This document shows positions 1 to 5,695 of a DNA stretch of 16,010 nt, in pieces. The position numbers and the translations under genes are program-made. Below the pieces are notes generated by a model. The model saw only the letters and a list, made by a program, of their open reading frames with translations, made no database searches and was not told the DNA's origin. The stretch is from positions 1-16,010 of the forward strand of contig DFIZ01000068.1 in the NCBI GenBank assembly GCA_002372855.1, read 5' to 3'. Source of the DNA: Bacteroidales bacterium UBA3684. Lineage in GTDB: Bacteria; Bacteroidota; Bacteroidia; Bacteroidales; P3. Within the stretch, counting starts at the first letter, position 1. Each line of letters opens with the position of its first letter.

Positions 1-5
1 GAACG

Positions 6-24
6 ATATAAGAAGGGCCGAATT
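6..24. repeat. 19-bp inverted repeat, left window end
   Basis: The reverse complement of 6-24 is AATTCGGCCCTTCTTATAT, which occurs perfectly at 15961-15979. The similarity continues inward: both copies have a CCTACC block a few bases before AATTCGG when read in the repeat orientation. The stretch 1-92 otherwise holds only G-rich sequence with no credible gene. Confidence 0.8.
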
Positions 25-92
25 ATGTAGGTAGGCGGTGGGAGGCAGGAGCGGGGAGGTGGGGGATGGGGCGGGGGAGCGTAGGGGGACGG

Positions 93-134
93 AAAAAGCC
101 GGGGGGGGGCGACGCGATGTGTCGCTCCCCCGGC
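93..134 (-). terminator. Rho-independent terminator of the left sigma cassette
   Basis: Read on the minus strand, GCCGGGGG followed by GCGAC pairs with GTCGC and CCCCGGC around a short loop, and the stem runs straight into TTTTT (plus-strand A run 93-97). It lies about 30 bases past the stop of the last minus-strand gene at 165, as expected for the end of an operon starting at 2169. Confidence 0.75.
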
Positions 135-164
135 CTCATTGAACATCTGAACTGTGTTGGCGTC

Positions 165-398
165 TCAGTCGCACTTGATGGTCTGGGTGATGGTCTGCCC
201 GGCGACGACGGTGGTGGTCGTGGCGTTGAGGTCCGAGCAGTCGCCGTTTTCGGCGGTGTAGGTGGCCTGGGTCACCTGCGGTCCGATGCCCGGCATGTTC
301 TGGGTGATGGTGCAGTCGCAGTCTTTGGACTTGCTGCATCCGACGAGGGCCACGGTGGCTATGACAGCCAGGACGGCGAATGTTTTTCTCATTTTCAT
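165..398 (-). CDS. Small cysteine-rich lipoprotein
   Basis: This 77-residue protein has a basic N-terminus, a hydrophobic stretch and a lipobox ending LVGC, so Cys21 is the predicted lipidated residue. Export to the cell envelope is therefore likely. The mature part is only about 56 residues, rich in Thr and Asp, with further cysteines in a CDC motif, in the middle and near the C-terminus, which could form disulfides. It follows the left sigma-cassette lipoprotein after 48 bases and is followed by a strong terminator, so it is probably the last gene of that operon. A second ATG two codons downstream (392) is an equally possible start. I recognise no family and assign no function. The start region has the A-rich leader common in Bacteroidota. 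Confidence 0.8.
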   Translation of the reverse strand: MKMRKTFAVLAVIATVALVGCSKSKDCDCTITQNMPGIGPQVTQATYTAENGDCSDLNATTTTVVAGQTITQTIKCD

Positions 399-446
399 GT
401 TGTTTTTTTTTGAGGGTTGGACATTTTATTTGATTGTAATAACCGG

Positions 447-935
447 TTATTTCTTTTTGTAGGCGGTGCAGGTGTAGGTGTGGGTGGATTTGTCGTAGGC
501 GATGCTGACGTTGTAGCCGCGCTTCACCATGCGTGCGGCCCAGACGGCGACGTCGGCCTCCTTGTCGGAGGAGAAGGTGTGCACGTCGGTTTTCTCGCCC
601 TTGGCGTTGTCGTCGCTTGCGGCGATGCTGACGTTGTGGCCCAGTTTGGCGTAGCCGAGGATTTTGAGGTAGAGGGTCGTCAGGTCCTCGTCGGTGACCA
701 CTTCGCCGGAGTAGTGCTGGTTGTCGACGATGTAGTTGACCTTGTTGCCCTGTGTGCCGCCGGCGAAGCCGTGCTGGTTGATTTCGCCTTCGCCGCCGGG
801 CAGGTGTACGTTGACGTTGAGCTTCGGGGGTTGGTTTGCGTCGTCGCCCTTGGCGATGTATGGCGTGGAGCTGCATGCCGCGGCCACGAGGCTTGCCGCC
901 AGGGCGGCGAGGATGGTATGTCTGTGGGTTCTCAT
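447..935 (-). CDS. Lipoprotein with two repeated 'GxNVSI' modules, cassette gene 4 (left)
   Basis: The start at 935 gives 162 residues with a lipobox ending AAAC (Cys21). The start ATG overlaps the stop of the upstream gene as ATGA, which supports this start and suggests translational coupling. The mature protein seems to contain two copies of a module of about 45 residues: the first has VNYIVD and ends GHNVSIAASDD, the second ends GYNVSIAYDKS. The lipoprotein at 3616-3894 carries a single copy of the same module, which places both as the fourth gene of paralogous cassettes. There is a Gly/Asn-rich linker after the signal. The family is not recognised. Given its position after a sigma factor and two membrane proteins, an envelope role in the same pathway is inferred only. 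Confidence 0.85.
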   Translation of the reverse strand: MRTHRHTILAALAASLVAAACSSTPYIAKGDDANQPPKLNVNVHLPGGEGEINQHGFAGGTQGNKVNYIVDNQHYSGEVVTDEDLTTLYLKILGYAKLGHNVSIAASDDNAKGEKTDVHTFSSDKEADVAVWAARMVKRGYNVSIAYDKSTHTYTCTAYKKK

Positions 936-1372
936 TCTTTCATTTTTTTCAGGTAATACATAATGATGTGCTCGAGCTCCTGCTGCGAGCGTGGCTGCAC
1001 GAAGCACAGTGCGCTGTCGCTGCGCGAGAGGACGGCGATGCTCTGCCCGTCGTCGCACGGCCAGAAGTCGATGCGAGTGCTGCCGGGGTCCTCGGTGCTG
1101 TCGTGGCTGATTTGGTGGGCGCGGAGGTCGAATTCGTCTTCCATCCAGCGCCATCCGTCGGGTTCGATGGCTTCGAGGGTCACAACGTCGACGAGGGTGG
1201 AGTCGTCGAAGCGGAAGTCCTCGATGTAGCCCACGCGCACGCCGTTTTGGTGCTCGTAGCGCCTGAAGAGCTCGCTGGGTGCCGGGGCGCCGGGCGGCAG
1301 CAGGTGCCACACGGTGATGCCCGCGAGGGCTACCGCGAGCAGGACGGCGGTGATGATCCAAAGTCGTTTCAT
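932..1372 (-). CDS. Single-pass membrane protein with SELFRRYE motif, cassette gene 3 (left)
   Basis: This 146-residue protein starts with MKRLW and has one N-terminal hydrophobic segment (about residues 4-23), so it is probably anchored in the inner membrane with a periplasmic C-terminal domain. Right after the segment comes SELFRRYE. A parallel protein at 3114-3611 has SDLYRRYE at the same place, then a matching run (V-x-Y-I/L-x-x-F, D-x-T/S-L-x-V-D-V, G-W-x-x-x-x-x-x-F) and a similar tail (S-R ... I-x-x-Y ... K). The two are therefore paralogs along their full length. It starts 8 bases after the upstream stop and overlaps the downstream gene by 4 bases. I do not recognise the family. The position beside a sigma factor and an anti-sigma-like protein suggests a sensory or regulatory role, which is inference. 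Confidence 0.85.
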   Translation of the reverse strand: MKRLWIITAVLLAVALAGITVWHLLPPGAPAPSELFRRYEHQNGVRVGYIEDFRFDDSTLVDVVTLEAIEPDGWRWMEDEFDLRAHQISHDSTEDPGSTRIDFWPCDDGQSIAVLSRSDSALCFVQPRSQQELEHIIMYYLKKMKE

Positions 1373-1380
1373 GGTTTTTG

Positions 1381-1668
1381 CTATGTTAAAAGGTTGTTTG
1401 CACAATGCATTACGGCCTCTTCCTGTCCTTTGAGGTTGCATGCCACGAGGCCTTCGGCCCGGCGGTCGGGGAGCAGGGCGCTGTAGGCCGCGGAGACGCC
1501 GAGGAGCAGCGCGGCGGCCAGGAAGGTGGAGAGGATGCGCCTGCGGCGTGCCCACGAGGGCAGGTCGGCCGTCAGGTCGGCCCCCAGGCGTGAGAGGTGC
1601 GCGCTGTCGTCGGCGCGCCGCCGCGCCGCTTCGCGGGCCAGGAGCTGTTCTATCTGTTGTTCGTTCAT
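1381..1668 (-). CDS. Small single-pass membrane protein, possible anti-sigma factor, cassette gene 2 (left)
   Basis: The protein has 95 residues: a charged, helical N-terminal region of about 43 residues, a hydrophobic segment at about 45-64, and a short C-terminal tail. That layout (cytosolic domain, one membrane segment, outer tail) is typical of small anti-sigma factors, and the gene sits 15 bases after an ECF-like sigma gene. There is no HxxxCxxC zinc anti-sigma motif, so the call rests on context. The right-hand equivalent at 2830-3117 has the same size, layout and a similar C-terminal end (A-x-x-x-V-x-x-x-ML-like). Alternative: a small membrane adaptor unrelated to sigma inhibition. Confidence 0.75.
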   Translation of the reverse strand: MNEQQIEQLLAREAARRRADDSAHLSRLGADLTADLPSWARRRRILSTFLAAALLLGVSAAYSALLPDRRAEGLVACNLKGQEEAVMHCANNLLT

Positions 1669-1683
1669 GGTGGTCGGTTTCTT

Positions 1684-2169
1684 TTATATTTCTTTTTTCA
1701 TTTTCTCTATGATGCGGTAGCGTATCTGACTGACCGACTTGGTTTTGATGCCGAGGAGCGCGGCGATGTCGCCCAGGGAGTACCCGTCGAGGATGAGGTT
1801 GAGCACGCGGTGCTCGTAGTCGGTGAGGTTGCGGGCCAGTTCCTCGATGCGCTCGCGGTGGTCTGGGGGTTCCTCCTGCGGCAGGGGCTGCATCTCGTCG
1901 AGGGAGACAATCCAGGGACGGTACTTGGCGTTGCGGTGCGAGAAGACACTGCGGCAGTGGTACTTCACCCATTGCCGTTCCTGCCCCTGCGTGGCGCCGG
2001 GGCGGAGGGTGTGGCGGTAGTGCCAGAGGGCCAGCAGGCATTCCTGCACCAGGTCGGCGCACTCCTCGTTGTGTCCCGACGCCTGCCACCAGCACAGGTG
2101 CCTGATGAAGGCGCGGTGCCGCAGCACCATGCGGTCGAAGTCGTTGTATCTTGCGTTGTCGGTTGGCAT
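1684..2169 (-). CDS. ECF-type sigma-70 family RNA polymerase sigma factor (left)
   Basis: This 161-residue protein has the size and layout of an ECF sigma factor, with only regions 2 and 4. Region 2 includes DLVQECLLALW (about 39-49), the usual core-binding helix. Region 4 (about 115-161) has the helix-turn-helix pattern E-x-R-V-L-x-L-x-L-x-G-Y-S-L-x-D-I-A-x-L-L-G-I, expected to read the -35 element. A connecting Pro/Glu-rich linker lies between. The N-terminus YNDFDRMVLRHRAFIRHLC closely parallels YNDYDRLVERYRKFILFLC of the divergent sigma at 2343. It would direct RNA polymerase to a small regulon, plausibly including its own operon through the mirrored promoter region. No Shine-Dalgarno sequence is seen before the ATG. 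Confidence 0.93.
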   Translation of the reverse strand: MPTDNARYNDFDRMVLRHRAFIRHLCWWQASGHNEECADLVQECLLALWHYRHTLRPGATQGQERQWVKYHCRSVFSHRNAKYRPWIVSLDEMQPLPQEEPPDHRERIEELARNLTDYEHRVLNLILDGYSLGDIAALLGIKTKSVSQIRYRIIEKMKKEI

Positions 2170-2211
2170 AGTTTTCGCACTTGCGTTTACACTATTATAA
2201 CAGGGTTTTTT

Positions 2212-2253
2212 CCAAAAGTCTACATGGGGTATGCATTTTTAACATACTTTAAC
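2212..2253 (-). promoter_or_regulatory. Mirrored promoter of the left sigma cassette
   Basis: On the minus strand, TAGACTTTTGG (2222-2212) resembles the Bacteroidota -7 element, although its TA spacing is not ideal. Upstream of it is the arm at 2253-2236 (GTTAAAGTATGTTAAAAA). Both parts occur as mirror copies for the right-hand cassette at the same distance from base 2258. The predicted transcript starts about 35 bases before the ATG at 2169. Confidence 0.6.
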
Positions 2254-2280
2254 GTTTGAAAAGTTAAACTTTGTTAAAAA
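2236..2280. repeat. Imperfect inverted repeat between divergent sigma genes
   Basis: The left arm is 2236-2253 (TTTTTAACATACTTTAAC) and the right arm is 2263-2280 (GTTAAACTTTGTTAAAAA). They match at 16 of 18 positions as inverted copies around a 9-base spacer. The axis, base 2258, is within 2 bases of the midpoint between the two sigma start codons. It may be a shared operator, a duplicated promoter element, or both. Confidence 0.85.
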
Positions 2281-2304
2281 TGACCCCCTCCAATATACTT
2301 TTGG
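2263..2304 (+). promoter_or_regulatory. Mirrored promoter of the right sigma cassette
   Basis: TACTTTTG (2296-2303) fits the Bacteroidota -7 consensus TAnnTTTG exactly. TTTG at 2270-2273 lies 22 bases upstream, within about one base of the usual -33 spacing. The block TATACTTTTGG (2294-2304) matches 10 of 11 bases of the mirrored copy serving the left cassette. It could be read by the housekeeping sigma, by the ECF sigmas, or by both. Confidence 0.65.
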
Positions 2305-2328
2305 GCTTTTCGATGCTATATTATATAT

Positions 2329-2335
2329 AGAAGGG
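2329..2335 (+). promoter_or_regulatory. Shine-Dalgarno-like ribosome binding site
   Basis: AGAAGGG lies 7 bases before the ATG at 2343. Clear Shine-Dalgarno sites are uncommon in this phylum, and the mirrored left sigma gene lacks one, so the two sigma factors may be translated at different rates. Confidence 0.5.
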
Positions 2336-2342
2336 AAAAAAT

Positions 2343-2855
2343 ATGCCCGGAGCGAAACGAACATACAACGACTACGACCGTCTGGTGGAGCGGTACAGGA
2401 AGTTCATCCTGTTTCTGTGCCACAGGGCGTCGTATGGGCGCGTGGAGATGAGCCGGGAGCTGCTGCAGGAGTGCTATGTGGAGTTGCTGGAGCGCCTGCC
2501 GGAGCTCGACGCCGCTGTTCTGCCCCCTCGCGAGGCGGCGTGGGTCTACGTGCGCTGCCGTGTGGCCATAGGGCGCTACCAGCGCCGGCTGGCCCGTGCG
2601 GCCACCCTTCCGCTGCCCCGGGACATGGAGGAAAGGCTGGTGTCGGCCGACGAGTCGGAGTCGCAGTTCGTGGTCGGCGACTTCGCCGCCTGCCTCAGGG
2701 AGCCCGAGCGGCGCTTCTTCCTGCTCATGGCGCAGGGCGCCGACGACGAGGAGCTGGCGCAGGCCCTGGGGGTGAAGCACCGCACGGTGATACAGATGAA
2801 GCACAATATAAAGAAGAAATTCAAAGAGTATGTCTATGGAGAAGAAAACATGTGA
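2343..2855 (+). CDS. ECF-type sigma-70 family RNA polymerase sigma factor (right)
   Basis: This 170-residue protein is the diverged paralog of the sigma factor at 1684-2169. Region 2 includes LLQECYVELLE (about 40-50). The C-terminal region 4 has E-x-R-F-F-L-L-M-A-Q-G-x-x-D-E-E-L-A-Q-A-L-G-V followed by a basic recognition helix and a Lys-rich tail. The N-terminal 30 residues align closely with the left protein, while region 4 is much less similar, so promoter recognition may differ. Its 3' end overlaps the next gene by 26 bases (or 20 with the second ATG), so translation is probably coupled. It is the first gene of the right-hand cassette. Confidence 0.9.
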   Translation: MPGAKRTYNDYDRLVERYRKFILFLCHRASYGRVEMSRELLQECYVELLERLPELDAAVLPPREAAWVYVRCRVAIGRYQRRLARAATLPLPRDMEERLVSADESESQFVVGDFAACLREPERRFFLLMAQGADDEELAQALGVKHRTVIQMKHNIKKKFKEYVYGEENM

Positions 2856-3117
2856 ACGCAGGGACCTCTCGCCCGAGCTGCGGGCCTATGCCCGGGCGAA
2901 GGCCATGGAGCACGGGGGCGACAGCGAGGCGCTGTGCCGCCGCTACCGCCGGTGGAGCGCCGTGGTGCGCTGCGTGGTGCTGGCGGCGGTGCTGGCGGCG
3001 GTGGCGCTGGCAATGGAGAGTGGGGCCACGGCCTACGCCGGGCAGCCGTCGACGACGGGAACCCTTGCCACCGGCGAGGCCATTGGATTTGTGCAACAAA
3101 TGCTGTCGAACCGATGA
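2830..3117 (+). CDS. Small single-pass membrane protein, possible anti-sigma factor, cassette gene 2 (right)
   Basis: The protein has 95 residues from ATG 2830; an ATG two codons later (2836) is also possible. A charged N-terminal half of about 42 residues is followed by a hydrophobic Val/Ala/Leu segment (about 44-62) and a short Gly/Thr-rich tail. Size, membrane layout and gene order match the protein at 1381-1668, so it is the right-hand counterpart, though sequence identity is low. No zinc-binding anti-sigma motif is present. Overlap with the sigma gene upstream and with the next gene (ATGA at 3114-3117) implies one tightly coupled operon. The anti-sigma function is inferred from layout and context. 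Confidence 0.75.
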   Translation: MSMEKKTCERRDLSPELRAYARAKAMEHGGDSEALCRRYRRWSAVVRCVVLAAVLAAVALAMESGATAYAGQPSTTGTLATGEAIGFVQQMLSNR

Positions 3118-3611
3118 TGCCGAGGAAGATCAAACTGTTCTGGCGGGTCGGGGCCGTGCTGGCGGCGTTGACGGCGGTGGCCGTGGCGGCCGCCGTGCTG
3201 GTGCCGCGGATGGGCGTGAGCGACCTCTACCGCCGCTACGAGGGCAATCCCCACCTCGACGTCACCTACCTGCGCAACTTCCCCGTCAACGACACCCTCG
3301 CCGTCGACGTCACCCTGCTCCAGGCCCTCGACGACGAGGGCTGGGACACCCTGCGGGCTGATTTCCGTATTCGCCAGCTTCCGAAACATACGCAGAATAA
3401 AATAGACAGCGGTCAAGATATTGTCAGTGTGAGAATTGTCCTCAAATCGAATCCGGCCTTCCCGATGGACACTGTCGACATGGAAAACAACGTCGTTGTA
3501 GGTATTTCGCGTCTCAACCGTGTTGTCAGTATTTTCAATACCGATACGGAAAAACAGATAGATGCTATTCTTCATTATAATTACGAAAAAAACATTCAAA
3601 CCAATAAATAA
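3114..3611 (+). CDS. Single-pass membrane protein with SDLYRRYE motif, cassette gene 3 (right)
   Basis: The start at 3114 overlaps the upstream stop as ATGA (3117 is also possible) and gives 165 residues. A hydrophobic segment lies at about 13-31, followed by SDLYRRYE (36-43) and a presumed periplasmic domain. It is the paralog of the protein at 932-1372, with matching blocks in both the N-terminal half (V-x-Y-L-x-x-F, D-T-L-x-V-D-V-T-L, G-W-x-x-x-x-x-x-F) and the tail. Base composition changes sharply inside the gene at about 3360: before it nearly every codon ends in G or C, after it A/T-ending codons are common. The reading frame stays intact, so the gene may be a recombinant. The function is unknown. 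Confidence 0.85.
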   Translation: MMPRKIKLFWRVGAVLAALTAVAVAAAVLVPRMGVSDLYRRYEGNPHLDVTYLRNFPVNDTLAVDVTLLQALDDEGWDTLRADFRIRQLPKHTQNKIDSGQDIVSVRIVLKSNPAFPMDTVDMENNVVVGISRLNRVVSIFNTDTEKQIDAILHYNYEKNIQTNK

Positions 3612-3615
3612 ACAT

Positions 3616-3894
3616 ATGAAACAAAATTACAAAACTATTGCCCTCTTCCTGGGCTTGAGCCTGGTGGCCGCGAGCTGCCAGAAAGAAAACGTTGTCGAAA
3701 TAGCTTCGAACGTGGAATCTACTGAGGCGTACATCAGTGTGACGTACTTTGTTGACGGCATCGCCATGCATGCCACATTTAATGATGAATCTTCGTGGCA
3801 GGAATTCCTGCATCAAATGTTTGCGCTGGCGGAGGAAGGACATCGCGTCAGATTTGGCAGCAGCAATGCCAGCCATGATTTGATTAGGAAATAG
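3616..3894 (+). CDS. Small lipoprotein with one 'GHxV' module, cassette gene 4 (right)
   Basis: The ATG at 3616, four bases after the upstream stop, gives 92 residues with a lipobox ending VAASC (Cys21). The mature part is a single module that aligns with the repeated module of the 447-935 lipoprotein: V-x-Y-x-V-D at the start, an amphipathic helix, then G-H-x-V-x-x-x-x-S. This identifies it as the right-hand counterpart. It is encoded in AT-rich sequence, unlike the left copy. No terminator is visible after it. The family is not recognised; it is likely an envelope protein of the same pathway as the cassette. Confidence 0.85.
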   Translation: MKQNYKTIALFLGLSLVAASCQKENVVEIASNVESTEAYISVTYFVDGIAMHATFNDESSWQEFLHQMFALAEEGHRVRFGSSNASHDLIRK

Positions 3895-3934
3895 TAAATT
3901 AATTTATGATAGTAAAACAGTCATAATTAGTCGT

Positions 3935-3942
3935 TAGTTTTG
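3935..3942 (+). promoter_or_regulatory. Promoter -7 element upstream of the lipoprotein run
   Basis: TAGTTTTG matches TAnnTTTG exactly and lies 55 bases before the ATG at 3998. No clear TTTG is found at the -33 position. A perfect 12-base palindrome (TGTGTGCACACA, 3941-3952) overlaps its end and would sit at the transcription start, where a repressor could act. That role is inferred. Confidence 0.5.
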
Positions 3943-3997
3943 TGTGCACACAATAAAACAGAAAGAAAAACGTTATTTCAATAAAAAACAAAGACTT

Positions 3998-4444
3998 ATG
4001 AAACACACATGTTTGTTTTTTCTCGTGGCGGTTTTAATGGTTTCCATGACCTCGTGCAACAGGGAGGATGACGACAGAACATCTGCCGCCACCGTCGACA
4101 CCCTCCCCAACTCAGAATGGTGGGAGTGCGATTCGGTCAATCGCATAGCTATGAATGGGCGTACCCTTACGCTCAACATTTCCTGGGATGACGAGTTGTT
4201 GCGTTCTTACACCAATATTCTTGAAAACCCCTTCAGTCTGGAGGAGGGCAAGCCTGTGCGATTCCATATTGTCAACGACACGATGTACTATCAGGATCTC
4301 GGCGTGTATTATCCCAACATTCCTCATGCTCCGATATGGCGCATCACCCGTGACTCGGATACAACGATGACCTTTGCCCGTTGTGGAGGATTGATTCTGT
4401 ACTCTGCTACGACGCCTCATCGTTGCCATTTTGTTAAGCGGTAA
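3998..4444 (+). CDS. Putative lipoprotein, unknown family
   Basis: I chose the ATG at 3998 rather than 3944 because it begins a clean signal peptide with a lipobox ending MTSC (Cys20). The protein then has 148 residues. The mature part starts with an Asp-rich linker, then E-W-W-E-C-D-S and alternating hydrophobic/polar stretches with several Trp and Tyr, consistent with a small beta-rich domain of lipocalin or META-like size. Two later cysteines (in ARCGG and HRCHF) could pair. It has its own likely promoter at 3935 and is separated from the sigma cassette by 103 bases. No family could be named. Confidence 0.75.
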   Translation: MKHTCLFFLVAVLMVSMTSCNREDDDRTSAATVDTLPNSEWWECDSVNRIAMNGRTLTLNISWDDELLRSYTNILENPFSLEEGKPVRFHIVNDTMYYQDLGVYYPNIPHAPIWRITRDSDTTMTFARCGGLILYSATTPHRCHFVKR

Positions 4445-4466
4445 TGTTCTGGTGGTTCTTTTTGTT

Positions 4467-4481
4467 GTCGGCCGAGCCGAC
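4467..4481. other. Short perfect hairpin
   Basis: GTCGGC and GCCGAC pair around CGA, 23 bases after the stop of the lipoprotein gene at 4444. There is no T run after it, so it is not a standard terminator. It directly abuts and overlaps the 31-bp repeat starting at 4477. Confidence 0.5.
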
Positions 4482-4507
4482 GGCACGCCACTGATTGGGA
4501 ATGAAAC
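4477..4507 (+). repeat. 31-bp dispersed repeat, copy 1
   Basis: Bases 4477-4507 match 7541-7571 at 28 of 31 positions, starting CCGACGGCACGCCAC and ending TGAAAC in both. The copy lies between lipoprotein genes. Its end resembles the ATTGAAAC end of some CRISPR repeats, but there is no array. Confidence 0.75.
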
Positions 4508-4540
4508 AGATGAAGTCGAACAAATAAAAACATAAACAAC

Positions 4541-5095
4541 ATGAAAAGAATAATGATAATGTCAGCCCTTGTGGTGGCCTGCTTAATGGCTACAGGCTGC
4601 AAACATGACAAATGTGAAAACGATTTAAACGATTTGGACGGGGCATCATTACCAGACGAATGCTACGATTGCCAGTGGACGGCTCCGGAGAATGCAGCTT
4701 TGTCCTGGAACGATTATAATACTGTTGGTGAATTGAGAAACTTTTTCGTATGCCACAGGGAGACCCTGAAAGAGCACGACGGTGACACCGTGATGCTGGC
4801 GGGCTGGCTCTATTGGGGCGACAATGAAAGTGAGTGGACGCCTGGTTATACGGTAAGTCATTCGATTCTGCAGTGGGCGTATCTCACAGATAACGCCGAT
4901 CATTCAGGCGGGCATCATACCATATCCGTTTCGACAGAGAATGTTGGCCTGCAGATTGATGGCGACAAGGATGCTTTCTTCAATGAAAAATGGTGTATAA
5001 AAGGCATTATTCACAGCTATAATTTAGGTACTGGAGGATGCTGTTCGTACGAGCCGGTTATTGAAATTATAGAAGTCTTCACCGTAAATAGATGA
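4541..5095 (+). CDS. Lipoprotein with CxxC and CHRxT motifs, paralog of the one at 6864
   Basis: This 184-residue protein has a lipobox ending ATGC (Cys20). After a charged linker it shows CYDC, APE, L-S-W-N-D-Y-N-x-V, then CHRETLKEHDGDT (about 71-83), followed by strands such as VMLAGWLYW and a C-terminal KWCIKGII ... GGCCSYEP ... IEIIEV. The 6864-7391 protein has the same ordered motifs (CGEC, APE, ISWTEYN, CHRKTIEEHIGDT, GCDCC), so the two are paralogs. The strand pattern after GDT resembles a small OB-fold domain, which is inference. Four or more conserved cysteines suggest disulfides or metal binding. The pair is encoded in the AT-rich part of the window. Confidence 0.85.
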   Translation: MKRIMIMSALVVACLMATGCKHDKCENDLNDLDGASLPDECYDCQWTAPENAALSWNDYNTVGELRNFFVCHRETLKEHDGDTVMLAGWLYWGDNESEWTPGYTVSHSILQWAYLTDNADHSGGHHTISVSTENVGLQIDGDKDAFFNEKWCIKGIIHSYNLGTGGCCSYEPVIEIIEVFTVNR

Positions 5096-5179
5096 ATTTA
5101 TGAAACATAAACTGATTGAGGTTGGAGTTTCCAGAAGCAGATTAATGAATTGAAGTCGAACAAGTAACCTTTTATTGAA

Positions 5180-5626
5180 ATGAGAAAAATAATTATATTG
5201 CTGTTTCTCTCGTGTACCGTAATAGGATTTTCACATTGTGCAAGCGACACGGATGGTAGCACAGACATTGATAATCATGTCTGGAAACTTCAAAGAGTGG
5301 CCACTATATCAGGCTTTTCTTCACAAGTTCCTATTATTCAGTGGCAAGTAGATAATCGCTATCTTCTTTCTTTTGATAGGGTTGACCATACAATACGTAT
5401 GTTTTTAATAGTCAATGAATGGATGGGGTGGTACTCTTTGTATGGACAAGATAGTATACGCATGCAGGGATCTACAACGACAGAATTGGGATACGTGGGT
5501 GATGATATATGGATAGAGGATACACTGAATAGATATGGATCTGCTAATTATCGTTATTGTGTTTATGGAAGTAGCCTTGTGTTAAAATCAGACTCATTAA
5601 TGCTTGTGTTTTCAAAAGAGAGATAG
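5180..5626 (+). CDS. Putative lipoprotein, META (HslJ)-like domain possible
   Basis: The protein has 148 residues. A hydrophobic N-terminus ends in GFSHC (Cys20), an atypical lipobox, so it is either a lipoprotein or simply secreted. The mature part has the layout of META-domain proteins: an initial W-K-L, Y-L-L-S-F-D, a G-W-Y-x-L-Y-G stretch, a TTTELG stretch, and a final S-L-V-L-K-S-D-S-L-M-L-V-F-S strand pair. The usual Cys-Asn of META domains is not present (Asn-Glu-Trp instead). The gene is markedly AT-rich compared with the flanks. It starts 84 bases after the upstream stop. Confidence 0.7.
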   Translation: MRKIIILLFLSCTVIGFSHCASDTDGSTDIDNHVWKLQRVATISGFSSQVPIIQWQVDNRYLLSFDRVDHTIRMFLIVNEWMGWYSLYGQDSIRMQGSTTTELGYVGDDIWIEDTLNRYGSANYRYCVYGSSLVLKSDSLMLVFSKER

Positions 5627-5695
5627 CCTAAAAAAAAGACATGTCACTAATGACTGTTAAAAAATTTAACGTTTAGAAACGCAATTTATTGTTAT

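Noticed and set aside
447..1361. A longer 304-residue version of the left lipoprotein starting upstream
   Set aside because: The extra N-terminal part is a shadow of the overlapping membrane-protein gene; the ATG at 935 begins a proper lipoprotein signal and overlaps the upstream stop.
2191..2201. A TATAAT box on the minus strand near 2198 as the left sigma promoter
   Set aside because: It is the proteobacterial type, not the TAnnTTTG type used here, and the mirrored ACTTTTGG element explains the position better.
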